From Treponema denticola (GTDB lineage Bacteria > Spirochaetota > Spirochaetia > Treponematales > Breznakiellaceae), in contig DYPP01000006.1 in assembly GCA_020719845.1 (NCBI GenBank), positions 1 to 59,280 of the forward strand: a stretch of 59,280 nucleotides of DNA, read 5' to 3'. The notes beneath the pieces are model-generated. The model had not been told where the DNA came from. It worked only from the letters and a program-made list of their open reading frames with translations, and did no database searches. Positions within the stretch are counted from its first letter, which is position 1, and the number at the start of each line of letters is the position of its first letter. Below are positions 1-7,233 of the stretch, piece by piece. A program made the position numbers and the translations under genes.

Positions 1-1
1 T

Positions 2-91
2 AAATATATACTCGTTGGCATCATCCTTATCGGGACTGTTTTGATTGATCAGTTTAAGCCGGAATTGAAGATGTCCGCAAAGGAGAACTAA
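2..91 (+). CDS. Sugar-type ABC transporter permease, C-terminal end (partial)
   Basis: An open frame enters from the left edge and stops with TAA at 89-91. The 29 visible residues are a hydrophobic segment rich in I, L, V and G followed by a short charged tail ending in KEN. This is how ribose/xylose-type permeases (BPD_transp_2 family) usually end: a last membrane helix and a short cytoplasmic tail. The next gene is a sugar-type ATPase starting two bases later, which supports the call. The substrate cannot be read from this fragment. Confidence 0.55.
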   Translation, partial: KYILVGIILIGTVLIDQFKPELKMSAKEN

Positions 92-92
92 A

Positions 93-842
93 ATGGAGCC
101 CTTGCTCGAAGTACGCAATATTACCAAACGTTTTGGTGGATTGACCGCTGTGGACGATGTCAGCATGTCGGTAAATACTGGTGAAATTGTTGCGTTGGTC
201 GGCGACAATGGGGCCGGAAAATCAACCTTGGTCAAGGTTATATCGGGCGTACATGAAGCCGAGGATGGAGAGATATACTTTCTGGGAGATAAGAAAGATA
301 TACGCACTCCAAAGGAGGCGCTCGGTTTGGGGATCGAAACGATATATCAAGATCTCGCATTGGCCGAGAACCTGAATGTATACTCAAATATATTTCTTGG
401 TCGGGAAAAAACCAAAAAATACCTTGGCTTTCTGAATGTGTTGGATCACGAATATATGTTCGACGAATCTGCCAAAGTTCTTGAAAAACTGGAAATCAAG
501 ATACCTTCCCTGAAAAGCAGGATACGGAACCTGTCAGGGGGACAAAGGCAGGCGGTAGCTATTTCACGTTCCACCTATTGGAACGCGAAACTTCTCATCA
601 TGGATGAACCCACCGCGGCACTGGGAGTGGCTCAGCAAAGCCAGGTTCTGGAACTTGTTCGATCCTTGAAAAACCATGGCCTTGGAATAATTTTGATCAG
701 TCACCAAATGCACGACATTTTTAAAATTGCCGACAGGATACTCGTTATGAGAAGAGGTAAATTGGTTGCTGATATTCCGAGAAAAGAAACAAACCCTGAT
801 GAAATCGTCAGCTACATAGTCGGAAGTGAAGATGTGAAATAG
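93..842 (+). CDS. ABC transporter ATP-binding protein, RbsA/FrcA-like single domain
   Basis: This 249-residue protein is the cytoplasmic ATPase that powers a carbohydrate-type importer. It has a Walker A motif GDNGAGKST at residues 37-45, a Q-loop glutamine at 86, the signature LSGGQ at 147-151, Walker B LLIMDEP at 167-173 and the switch histidine at 204 (SHQ). RbsA and XylG have two fused ATPase halves of about 500 residues; this has one, like FrcA-type ATPases, so the active form would be a homodimer. AAGGAG at 80-85 precedes the ATG, and the gene follows the permease stop by one base. The gene is visibly richer in A and T than the rest of the window. The substrate is unknown. Confidence 0.88.
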   Translation: MEPLLEVRNITKRFGGLTAVDDVSMSVNTGEIVALVGDNGAGKSTLVKVISGVHEAEDGEIYFLGDKKDIRTPKEALGLGIETIYQDLALAENLNVYSNIFLGREKTKKYLGFLNVLDHEYMFDESAKVLEKLEIKIPSLKSRIRNLSGGQRQAVAISRSTYWNAKLLIMDEPTAALGVAQQSQVLELVRSLKNHGLGIILISHQMHDIFKIADRILVMRRGKLVADIPRKETNPDEIVSYIVGSEDVK

Positions 843-847
843 GGTCC

Positions 848-869
848 ATAGCGGCAAGAGGGCTGCTAT
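848..869 (+). terminator. Hairpin after the sugar ABC ATPase gene, possible terminator
   Basis: ATAGCGGC (848-855) pairs with GCTGCTAT (862-869) around a six-base loop, with one G-T pair. It starts six bases after the stop codon. No T-run follows, so it may only stabilise the 3' end rather than act as a classical intrinsic terminator. Confidence 0.3.
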
Positions 870-946
870 AAACAGAAACGGCCAGACTCTGTGGACGGAG
901 AAAGCGCTTGGTTGTTTACATATTCCGATCCAACCTGCCAGGGATT

Positions 947-1008
947 CCGGCCAGTACCTGCCGGCAATACCGATCGGAGCCTCCCTCAGGAGCGCTCCGG
1001 CCTGGTAT
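947..1008 (+). other. GC-rich self-complementary region upstream of nqrB
   Basis: Two stems are visible in this non-coding stretch. CCGGC (947-951) pairs with GCCGG (960-964). ATACC (967-971) plus CGGAGC (975-980) pairs with GCTCCG (994-999) plus GGTAT (1004-1008), leaving small internal loops. No known riboswitch motif was recognised. No T-run follows, so it is not an obvious terminator. It lies upstream of the candidate nqr promoter, so it could belong to a longer leader transcript or be the debris of a rearrangement. Confidence 0.3.
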
Positions 1009-1051
1009 CGGCCAGGACCCCCGGAAAAGGTCCTAATACGCTCCGGCTCTG

Positions 1052-1081
1052 TTGCAAATTAGGAATGATTGCATATATAAA
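1052..1081 (+). promoter_or_regulatory. Candidate sigma-70 promoter of the nqr operon
   Basis: TTGCAA at 1052-1057 and TATAAA at 1076-1081 are 18 bases apart, in an AT-rich island inside a GC-rich region. Transcription would begin near 1088, just before the ribosome-binding site at 1091-1095, giving a very short leader. Assigned from sequence only. Confidence 0.45.
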
Positions 1082-1100
1082 TAACCGACAGGAGGCCCCC

Positions 1101-2057
1101 TTGTTTCAAAAACAACCCATCATGCGCCGGGTGCTGTACAGCCTGGCGCCGATCTTTTTGTTTTCCGTATACCTGTACGGATTGCGGCCGATCATTACGG
1201 CTCTGGTGGTCTTCCCCCTGGGGATTCTGACGGAGTACCTGATCGAGAAAAAGCGGGGCAAGAAGGTAAGCGAAGCGGTCCTGGTCACCTGTGCGCTGTA
1301 CACGCTGTCCATGCCGCCGGTGGTTCCGCTGTGGATCGTGGGCGTGGGCATCATGTTCGCCGTGTTCATGGCCAAAGAAGTGTACGGCGGTTTCGGCCGT
1401 AATATTTTCAACCCCGCCATCGCGGGCCGCCTCTTCGTTTACATTTCTTTTGCCACGGCCTTGCAGATGGGCTTTGTCCAGCCCGGCAACTTCGGGGCCA
1501 AAGCCGGCTTGTTCGGGTACCCCGTGGACGGCATGAGCGCCGCTACCCCCATGGCGCTGATGCGCGGCGGACAGGAAGTGCCTTTCATGGATTTGTTGCT
1601 GGGCTTCCGCATGGGGTCCCTGGGTGAAAGCGCGACGATCCTGATCCTGCTGGCCGCGGTCTACCTGATCGCCACCAAGACGGCGAGCTGGCGCCTGATC
1701 GTTTCCACCCTGGGTTCCGCGGTGGTGTTGAACGCCCTGTTGCTGGCCGCGGGCGTAGCCAAAGCCCTGCCCATGCAGTCCCTCCTGGGAGGGAGCTTTC
1801 TCTTCGTGGCCGTCTTCATGGCCACCGACCCGGTCAGCGCGCCGAAAAAGCCCGCGTCCCAGTGGTGGTACGGTGGCTTGATCGGCGCCGTCATCGTGCT
1901 GATCCGCACCTTTGCCCTCTTTCCGGAGGGCACCAGTTTTGCCGTCCTGCTGGGGAATACTGCGGCGTCCATGATCGACGAGCTGACGTCGAAGAAGGCT
2001 CAGGCCAAAAAAGCCGCCGCCGGCCCGGCCGCGGCGCCGAAGGGGGCGGCCGAATGA
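1101..2057 (+). CDS. nqrB: Na+-translocating NADH:quinone oxidoreductase subunit B (NqrB/RnfD family)
   Basis: This integral membrane subunit of the sodium-pumping NADH:quinone reductase carries a covalent FMN. It has about ten hydrophobic segments. The motif DGMSAATP, near residue 140, fits the Asp-Gly-x-Ser-x-Ala-Thr site to which ApbE attaches FMN through threonine. The frame is open upstream to 891, but TTG at 1101 has GGAGG at 1091-1095 and begins right before the conserved part, so I chose TTG. The protein is 318 residues, shorter than typical NqrB (about 400) and closer to RnfD; the NqrF at the end of the operon decides for Nqr. The C-terminal tail is rich in Ala and Lys. ATGA overlap joins it to nqrC. 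No nqrA precedes it. Confidence 0.85.
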   Translation: MFQKQPIMRRVLYSLAPIFLFSVYLYGLRPIITALVVFPLGILTEYLIEKKRGKKVSEAVLVTCALYTLSMPPVVPLWIVGVGIMFAVFMAKEVYGGFGRNIFNPAIAGRLFVYISFATALQMGFVQPGNFGAKAGLFGYPVDGMSAATPMALMRGGQEVPFMDLLLGFRMGSLGESATILILLAAVYLIATKTASWRLIVSTLGSAVVLNALLLAAGVAKALPMQSLLGGSFLFVAVFMATDPVSAPKKPASQWWYGGLIGAVIVLIRTFALFPEGTSFAVLLGNTAASMIDELTSKKAQAKKAAAGPAAAPKGAAE

Positions 2058-2668
2058 AGCGCGATTCCATGCTCTACACCGTCCTTTTTACCTTTGTGGT
2101 GTGCGTCGGCTTCGTCTTCTTTTTGGCCCTGGCCAACGAGCTGACCAAGGAGCGGGTGGCCGCCAACCAGCGGTTTACCGAAAGGTCGGCCATCCTGGCC
2201 GCCCTGGGGGTCCCCTTCGAGGCTAGCCAGGTGGACCAGCGCTATGAAGGCGAGGTCCAGACCGTGGATTCGGAGCGGGGTCCGATCTACGTCGCCCGGG
2301 TCGACGGCGCGGCGCGCTACGCCCAGCGCTTTGCCGGTCCCGGCCTGTGGGGTACGATTACGGTCATCCTGGCGGTGGACGCCGCCATCGAGCGCGTCGC
2401 CGGATTGCGCCTGGTCTCCCAGAACGAAACCCCCGGTCTGGGCGGCCGCATCGAAGAAGCCTGGTTCCTGAGCCAGTTTTCGGGCGAAAAAATCGGCGGC
2501 CAGGGTATCCGGGTGCGGGAAGGCACGGGCAAGGGCGATCCGGACCCGGACAACGGTGAACTGGACGCCGTCACCGGCGCTTCCCGCACCAGCCAGTCCA
2601 TGCAGGCCATCGTCAACGGGGGCATCGATGCCTTCCGGGATGCCCGGAAAGAGGGGGTGCTGAAATGA
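2054..2668 (+). CDS. nqrC: Na+-translocating NADH:quinone oxidoreductase subunit C (FMN-binding)
   Basis: A 204-residue protein with one N-terminal membrane anchor (residues about 7-27) and an extracytoplasmic FMN-binding domain. The segment NETPGLGGRIEE is typical of NqrC/RnfG. The covalent flavin site reads DAVTGASRTS near residue 175. The acceptor position is serine, where NqrC usually has threonine; the published ApbE consensus allows either. The ATG overlaps the nqrB stop (ATGA), so translation is probably coupled. It belongs to the same transcript as nqrBDEF. Confidence 0.88.
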   Translation: MKRDSMLYTVLFTFVVCVGFVFFLALANELTKERVAANQRFTERSAILAALGVPFEASQVDQRYEGEVQTVDSERGPIYVARVDGAARYAQRFAGPGLWGTITVILAVDAAIERVAGLRLVSQNETPGLGGRIEEAWFLSQFSGEKIGGQGIRVREGTGKGDPDPDNGELDAVTGASRTSQSMQAIVNGGIDAFRDARKEGVLK

Positions 2669-3330
2669 GCGGCACAAAAAAACGGGGCCCCGTGGCGGAA
2701 ATTCTGGTGCAGAATCTCTGGTGGAACAACCCCATCTTCATCCAGGTGCTGGGCATCTGTTCCACCCTGGCGGTGACCAACAACCTGACCAACACCTTCA
2801 TCATGACCCTGGGGGTCAGCCTGGCCACGGCCTTTTCCAGCTTTACCCTGTCAGGGATGAACAAGCTGATCCCCAACAAGGTGCGCATGATCGTGCAGGT
2901 GCTGGTGATTTCCTTCTACGTCATCATCATCGACATCATCCTGCGGGCTTATTTGCCGGACGTTTCCCGGTCCCTGGGGCCCTACGTGGGCTTGATCATC
3001 ACCAACTGCATCATCATGGGCCGGGCCGAAGGTTTTGCCCGCTCCAACCCGCCGCTGCTGTCCTTCTGGGACGGCATCACCAGCGGCTTCGGCTACATGG
3101 CGGTCTTGATGGCCATCGCCGTGGTGCGGGAATTGCTGGGCTTCGGCAGCCTCTTCGGCATCCCGGTGCTGACCAGGCTGCTGGGGGACGCCTTTACGCC
3201 CTGGACCATCATGATCATGGCCCCCAGCGCCTTCTTCCTGGTAGCCATGGTGGTATGGGCGGCCAAAACGATCCAGGAACGGCAGAAAGCCGCACCCCAA
3301 GCCGCGAATGCCCAAGGAGGGTCCAAATGA
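2665..3330 (+). CDS. nqrD: Na+-translocating NADH:quinone oxidoreductase subunit D
   Basis: A 221-residue membrane protein of the NqrD/RnfE family, with six predicted helices and the characteristic TNCIIMGRAEGFA segment near residue 112. NqrD and NqrE form an antiparallel pair that holds an iron centre and makes part of the Na+ path. This centre uses cysteines in the first and fourth helices; the Cys of GICSTLAVTNN and that of TNCIIMG are present. It overlaps nqrC and nqrE by ATGA. Length is normal for the family. Confidence 0.9.
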   Translation: MSGTKKRGPVAEILVQNLWWNNPIFIQVLGICSTLAVTNNLTNTFIMTLGVSLATAFSSFTLSGMNKLIPNKVRMIVQVLVISFYVIIIDIILRAYLPDVSRSLGPYVGLIITNCIIMGRAEGFARSNPPLLSFWDGITSGFGYMAVLMAIAVVRELLGFGSLFGIPVLTRLLGDAFTPWTIMIMAPSAFFLVAMVVWAAKTIQERQKAAPQAANAQGGSK

Positions 3331-3920
3331 GTCCCGCCGTAGATCCGATCACGCTGCTGTTCGCTTCCATGTTCACCAGCAACATCCTGCTGTCCAACTT
3401 CCTGGGCATGTGTTCCTTCATTTCCATCTCCAAGGACCAGAAAAGCTCCTTTGGGCTGGGCTTCGCGGTGACCATCGTCATGACCATCACCATGGTCGCT
3501 TCCTGGGCGGTGCTCAAGCTGGTGATCGAGCCCCTGGGGCTGGAATACCTGTCCTTCATCATCTTCATCATCGTCATCGCCGCCATCGTGCAGATTCTGG
3601 AAATGGTCATCGACCGGGTGTCCCCGGCGCTCTACATGGCCCTGGGCATCTTTCTGCCGCTGATCACCGTCAACTGCGCCATTTTGGGGGCCATCCTCTT
3701 CATGCAGATCCGCAACTACAACTTCCTGCAGACCCTGACCTTCGGCATCGGGTCCGGCGCGGGCTGGTGGCTGGCCATCATGCTGCTGTCAGCCATCCGC
3801 AAGAAGGTGGACGTCGCGCCGGTGCCGGCGGGACTCAAGGGCCCGGGGATCACCATCATCACCATCGGCTTCATGGCCATGGCGTTCATCGGTTTTTCCG
3901 GCATGCTGAACGTACAGTGA
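3327..3920 (+). CDS. nqrE: Na+-translocating NADH:quinone oxidoreductase subunit E
   Basis: A 197-residue membrane protein of the NqrE/RnfA family. It shows six hydrophobic helices, the early LSNFLGMC segment and TVNCAILGAILF near the fourth helix; the two cysteines match the pair that, with NqrD, binds the intramembrane iron centre. The ATG overlaps the nqrD stop, and GGAGG lies just upstream. It is ten bases from nqrF. Confidence 0.9.
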   Translation: MSPAVDPITLLFASMFTSNILLSNFLGMCSFISISKDQKSSFGLGFAVTIVMTITMVASWAVLKLVIEPLGLEYLSFIIFIIVIAAIVQILEMVIDRVSPALYMALGIFLPLITVNCAILGAILFMQIRNYNFLQTLTFGIGSGAGWWLAIMLLSAIRKKVDVAPVPAGLKGPGITIITIGFMAMAFIGFSGMLNVQ

Positions 3921-3930
3921 GGAGCCCCGT

Positions 3931-5064
3931 ATGCATCCATTGATCGCCGGACCCCTGGTCGTCGCCCTGGTTTCGTCCGTCCTGGCCTTGCTCATCGCCA
4001 TCGTCGACCGCATCGTCAACGACTACGGCGACGTGGTCATCGACATCAACCAGGGCAAGAAGGTACTTACCGTCAAGGGCGGGTCGCCGCTGCTGGGCAC
4101 GCTGGCTTTTCAGGACATCTTTGTGCCTTCCGCCTGCGGCGGCCGGGGTTCTTGCGGCGCCTGCAAGGTCCGGGTGTTGTCCGACGTGGGTCCCCACCTG
4201 CCCACGGAGCTGCCCTACCTGACGCCGGAAGAAGTGGCCCGGAACGTGCGCCTTTCCTGCCAGATCAAGCTTAAAAAAGACATCGCCGTCGAATTGCCGG
4301 AAGCCCTGTTCAACATCCGCAAGTTCGGCGCCACCGTGGAAAGCATCCGGGATCTGACCTACGACATCAAGGAAGTCTACCTGCGGCTGAGCGACGAGGC
4401 GGTGGCCGCAGGCGGCGTTTCCTTCAGTCCCGGGCAGTACGCCCAGCTGGTGGTGCCCCCCTACGGCGAAGTCAAGAGTTCGGTGCAGCGGGCCTATTCC
4501 CTGTCTTCCACCCCCCAGGACAAGAACCATATCGAACTGCTGGTCCGCCTGGTGCCCGGCGGCATCGCCACCACCTGGGTGCACCAGTTCCTGAAGGAAG
4601 GCCAAAAGGTCGAGGTCATCGGACCCTTCGGGGAATTCGGCATCCGGGAAACCGACGCGGTCATGCTCTTCGTGGCCGGCGGTTCGGGCATGGCGCCCTT
4701 CAAGAGCATGCTCAACCACATGGCCCAGACCGGCGCCTGGACCAACCGGGAAATCTGGTACTTCTTCGGCGCCCGGTCCAAGCGGGACATGTTCTACCTG
4801 GACGAAATGGCCGCCCTGGCGGAAAAATTCCCCAACTTCCACTTTGTGCCCGCCCTTTCGGAACCCAAGCCCGAGGACGAATGGAAAGGGCCGACGGGGC
4901 TGATCACCAACGTGCTGGACGCCTACATCAAAGAACGGATCACCAAAGGGAAGCCGCTGGAAGGCTACCTGTGCGGCAGTCCGGGCATGATCGACGCCTG
5001 CAACAAGGTCATGAACAACAACGATATCGGCCAGGACAAGATCTATTACGACAAATTCGCCTAG
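3931..5064 (+). CDS. nqrF: Na+-translocating NADH:quinone oxidoreductase subunit F (NADH dehydrogenase)
   Basis: The electron-input subunit: it oxidises NADH and passes electrons through FAD to a 2Fe-2S centre. Domain order is an N-terminal membrane helix (residues about 5-25), a ferredoxin domain with C69, C75, C78 and C110, then a ferredoxin-reductase module with the FAD motif RAYS at 187-190 and the NAD loop GGSGMAPF at 250-257, ending in CGSPGMID and an aromatic tail. At 377 residues it is slightly shorter than NqrF of Vibrio (about 408). All expected ligands are present. This subunit distinguishes Nqr from Rnf. Its stop codon lies in the first bases of the repeat at 5063. Confidence 0.93.
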   Translation: MHPLIAGPLVVALVSSVLALLIAIVDRIVNDYGDVVIDINQGKKVLTVKGGSPLLGTLAFQDIFVPSACGGRGSCGACKVRVLSDVGPHLPTELPYLTPEEVARNVRLSCQIKLKKDIAVELPEALFNIRKFGATVESIRDLTYDIKEVYLRLSDEAVAAGGVSFSPGQYAQLVVPPYGEVKSSVQRAYSLSSTPQDKNHIELLVRLVPGGIATTWVHQFLKEGQKVEVIGPFGEFGIRETDAVMLFVAGGSGMAPFKSMLNHMAQTGAWTNREIWYFFGARSKRDMFYLDEMAALAEKFPNFHFVPALSEPKPEDEWKGPTGLITNVLDAYIKERITKGKPLEGYLCGSPGMIDACNKVMNNNDIGQDKIYYDKFA

Positions 5065-5219
5065 GAGTTTGTCGGACTTGTCCGTTTTGAATTAGAAAAA
5101 TTGCGGCTCGCCGCAATTTTTACCTTGCAAACTCCCAAAGGAGCCGAGTTTATCGGGATTTTCAGGTCCCAAGGGTCCCCTTGAAACCTGAAAATCCACT
5201 AGTTCGACAGGCTCCCAGG
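5063..5219. repeat. Multi-hairpin dispersed repeat, copy 1
   Basis: This stretch is repeated at 7234-7392. Positions 5063-5156 match 7236-7329 with only four differences in 94 bases. Visible pairings are: GGAGTTTG (5064-5071) with CAAACTCC (5127-5134); CGGAC with GTCCG around 5073-5084; a perfect 12-base hairpin at 5096-5121; GGAGCC (5140-5145) with GGCTCC (5210-5215); and an 18-base arm at 5158-5175 pairing with 5178-5195 with two mismatches. The second long hairpin differs in sequence from copy 2 but keeps pairing. There is no open frame. It looks like a small palindromic element or structured RNA cassette. Confidence 0.85.
5096..5121. terminator. Bidirectional intrinsic terminator-like hairpin inside repeat copy 1
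   Basis: AAAAATTGCGGC (5096-5107) and GCCGCAATTTTT (5110-5121) pair perfectly around TC. The arm ends in five Ts on either strand, so it could stop transcription both ways. It lies 32 bases after the nqrF stop codon. The identical hairpin occurs in copy 2. Confidence 0.6.
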
Positions 5220-5235
5220 GCACCGGAGGCTATCC

Positions 5236-5682
5236 ATGAAGATGCTGTATGACGACAAGAACGCCGCGGAAAGAATGAAGCCCGGGGTCATCACCAGCGG
5301 CGGGTTTTTGGGCACCGATATCCGGCCGCTCGCGGACATCATCCAGGCGGACGAAGAAATGTTCCAGGTCCTGGGGCTGGATTTTGAGGCCGTCGCCGAC
5401 GCGCTGACCCGCCTGGAGCGGGAAGGCGCGCGGGGTTTGGGCGAACCGATCACCGTAGACTCGGTCTGGTTGGTAAAAAGCGACGAAGCCCGGGGCAAGT
5501 TTCCCTGCCCCTACGGCGACGGCCTGTTCCACAAGAATGCGGTCAGCGTGGAACGCGGCGCGGACCGGATCGTCTATTCGGACCTTTCCGTCCACCTGCT
5601 GCGGGCGCACCATTTCTGCCAGGGTGAGGGCAGTCCTTTCCGGCTGGACCCGGTGGCGGTAAAGAGGATACTCGCGGAATAA
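5236..5682 (+). CDS. Protein of unknown function, 148 residues
   Basis: I do not recognise the family. The product is soluble and mixed in charge, with no signal peptide or membrane segment. Visible blocks are SGGFLGTDIRPLADII near the N-terminus and FPCPYGDGLFHKNAV near residue 90, then a region with paired histidines (LLRAHHFCQGEG). The first block recurs in start-anchored small proteins of uncertain role, so I assign no function. ATG at 5236 has CGGAGG about seven bases upstream. It follows repeat copy 1 and has the same base composition as its neighbours, so it looks like a real gene. Confidence 0.6.
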   Translation: MKMLYDDKNAAERMKPGVITSGGFLGTDIRPLADIIQADEEMFQVLGLDFEAVADALTRLEREGARGLGEPITVDSVWLVKSDEARGKFPCPYGDGLFHKNAVSVERGADRIVYSDLSVHLLRAHHFCQGEGSPFRLDPVAVKRILAE

Positions 5683-5697
5683 GATCAAGGGTGCGGG

Positions 5698-5876
5698 GAT
5701 GCCAAAAAAAAGCGGGAGGATTACCGGCGGCTTAAGAAACTGGACACCAACTACCAGGTTTTTTCGGCGGCCGGAAAAAAGTCACCATTTCCAGCAACCT
5801 GGAAGCGACCAAGCGGACCATTGAAGGCTGTGAAGCCGGAGGCGCGCAAAAACTGACCGACTACGTGGCTGATTGA
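5698..5876 (+). pseudogene. Remnant of an FAD-dependent oxidoreductase (phytoene desaturase-like)
   Basis: Two reading frames that meet at the A-run 5775-5780 give a continuous protein-like text: EDYRRLKKLDTNYQVF in one, then VTISSNLEATKRTIEG and a stop at 5874-5876 in the other. The pattern 'LD-x-x-Y-x-VF ... G-K-x(2)-ISS-x-LE' resembles an internal stretch of CrtI-like NAD(P)/FAD oxidoreductases. There is no start codon in a good context, no FAD-binding GxGxxG, and a frame change, so it would be a decayed fragment. The likeness is recalled, not searched. It ends exactly where the palindrome at 5872 begins. Confidence 0.35.
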
Positions 5877-5918
5877 GGCTGTCCCGTAACTCAGGGAGTT
5901 ACGGGACAACCTCAATCA
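5872..5918. repeat. Near-perfect 45-base palindrome
   Basis: ATTGAGGCTGTCCCGTAACTC and GAGTTACGGGACAACCTCAAT are inverted copies (21-base arms, one mismatch) around AGG. No T-run follows it directly. It separates the gene remnant from the small gene at 5948. It may be a dispersed hairpin unit, a transcription stop, or a scar of a small palindromic element. Only one copy was seen in this window. Confidence 0.7.
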
Positions 5919-5947
5919 GGTATTGTCGTACGACAGGAGCGGGATCC

Positions 5948-6217
5948 ATGTTCAGTGCCCTGGAATTGCAAGAAAAAAAATACGAAGAAACCTTTGAACA
6001 GGAAGTGCGCGGCCTGGAACGCCGTCGTGCCTACGACCCGACCTGCACCGTCGAGGATCTGGACGGCATCCTGCAGAATCTGTACAAGATGGAAGGCGCC
6101 GACTGGACCGGCCGGGGTGAACTGCAGGACGCCATCCTGCAGGCCACCATCGCCGCCTACGAGCACGTCATCGCCGAATGGCGGACAGAAGAAGCGGCTC
6201 CGGGCGCCGATATTTAA
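5948..6217 (+). CDS. Small protein of unknown function, 89 residues
   Basis: An unrecognised, mainly helical and acidic protein. It begins MFSALELQEKKYEE and contains a conserved-looking YDPTCTVEDLDGILQNLY block near residue 30, then alternating helical segments to an acidic tail. No signal peptide or membrane segment is visible. The frame is open upstream to 5873, but that part runs through the palindrome; ATG at 5948 has CAGGAG at 5934-5939 and is the better start. It sits alone upstream of the phosphate uptake genes and may be independent of them. Confidence 0.6.
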   Translation: MFSALELQEKKYEETFEQEVRGLERRRAYDPTCTVEDLDGILQNLYKMEGADWTGRGELQDAILQATIAAYEHVIAEWRTEEAAPGADI

Positions 6218-6326
6218 CCGAAAGCTCACACTATTCAAACCTTCGATTCATACCGCCCCCGTATATTTCAGCTGTGCTAAAAAGGAAGGCCGTTCAGGCT
6301 TTTCAAACCTTATTCGGAGGAAACAG

Positions 6327-7214
6327 ATGAAGAAAATTCTAATGATCGTTGTATCGTTTGCGGTCGTGGCCGCCGCAGTAATGGCCGGCGGATCCAAGGA
6401 TGCCGCTCCCGCCCCCGCCGCCCCCGCCGCTGCTCCCGCTGCTCCGGCTGCCCCGGCTCTTTCCGGTACCTATACGTTCGGTGGTTCCACCACCGTGTCC
6501 CCCATTGCCTTCAAAGCGCTTGAAGCTTTCCAGAAAGACAATCCGGGCGTCAAGATTTCCTATGAAAGCGTCGGTTCTTCCACCGGCCTCAAGCAGCTCC
6601 AGGCCGGCGTCTACAGCCTGGCCGGTTCCAGCCGCCACATCACGGACGCTGAAAAGACCGCCGGCGTCGTGCCCTATCCGATCTGCCTGGACGGTCTGAC
6701 CATCGTCGTCAACAAGGACGTGAACATCAGCAGCCTGACCCTCGAGCAGCTGGCCAAGATCTACTCCGGCCAGATCAGCAACTGGAAGGACGTCGGCGGT
6801 ACGGATGCGGCCATGGTGGTCCTGAATCGGGATGAAACCTCCGGCACCTACGCGGCCATGAAAGAAATGGTGCTCGATCCGGCCAAGCTCAAGTACCGCG
6901 CCGACGCCCTGGTGGCCAAAGAGAACGGTGAAATCGCCGCCAAGGTTGCTTCCACGCCCCATTCCATCGGCTACATCGGCATGGCTTTTGTGGATCAGGT
7001 CATCAGCGCCGGCGGCAAGACCGTGCTCATCGGCGGCGTGGAACCCAACATGGCCAACGTGATCAGCAAGTCCTACCCCCTTTCCCGGAACCTCTTCGTG
7101 GCCACCAAAGGCGAGCCCGCCGCCGGTACCGTCGAGAAGGCCTTTGTCGACTTCCTGCTGTCCCCCAAGGGCCAGGCCATCGTCAAGTCCGTCGACTACA
7201 TCCCGCTCCCCTAA
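6327..7214 (+). CDS. pstS: Phosphate ABC transporter, periplasmic phosphate-binding protein
   Basis: A 295-residue PstS-family protein that captures inorganic phosphate outside the inner membrane and delivers it to PstCA. A signal peptide (residues 1 to about 20) is followed by an Ala/Pro-rich linker, then the family motifs GSTTVSPIA (phosphate-contacting loop) near residue 53, a helix with SSRHIT, the LAKIYSGQISNWKDVGG block and NRDETSGTYAAM. Many PstS proteins in other bacteria are lipoproteins; here the cleavage region is VMAGGSKD with no cysteine, so it is probably soluble. ATG at 6327 follows CGGAGG at 6315-6320. Phosphate-starvation control is expected, but no regulator site was recognised. 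Confidence 0.92.
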   Translation: MKKILMIVVSFAVVAAAVMAGGSKDAAPAPAAPAAAPAAPAAPALSGTYTFGGSTTVSPIAFKALEAFQKDNPGVKISYESVGSSTGLKQLQAGVYSLAGSSRHITDAEKTAGVVPYPICLDGLTIVVNKDVNISSLTLEQLAKIYSGQISNWKDVGGTDAAMVVLNRDETSGTYAAMKEMVLDPAKLKYRADALVAKENGEIAAKVASTPHSIGYIGMAFVDQVISAGGKTVLIGGVEPNMANVISKSYPLSRNLFVATKGEPAAGTVEKAFVDFLLSPKGQAIVKSVDYIPLP

Positions 7215-7233
7215 TCAAGGGATCAGGTTCGTT

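Noticed and set aside
891-1100. N-terminal extension of nqrB to 891
   Set aside because: The added 70 residues are not NqrB-like, pass through the hairpin region and the promoter, and the Shine-Dalgarno sequence fits TTG 1101.
2721-3326. Upstream half of the nqrE frame
   Set aside because: Frame overlaps nqrD with His/Gln-rich nonsense; nqrE starts at 3327.
3308-3943. Histidine-rich frame overlapping nqrE
   Set aside because: The His-run comes from repeated ATC codons of nqrE read in another frame.
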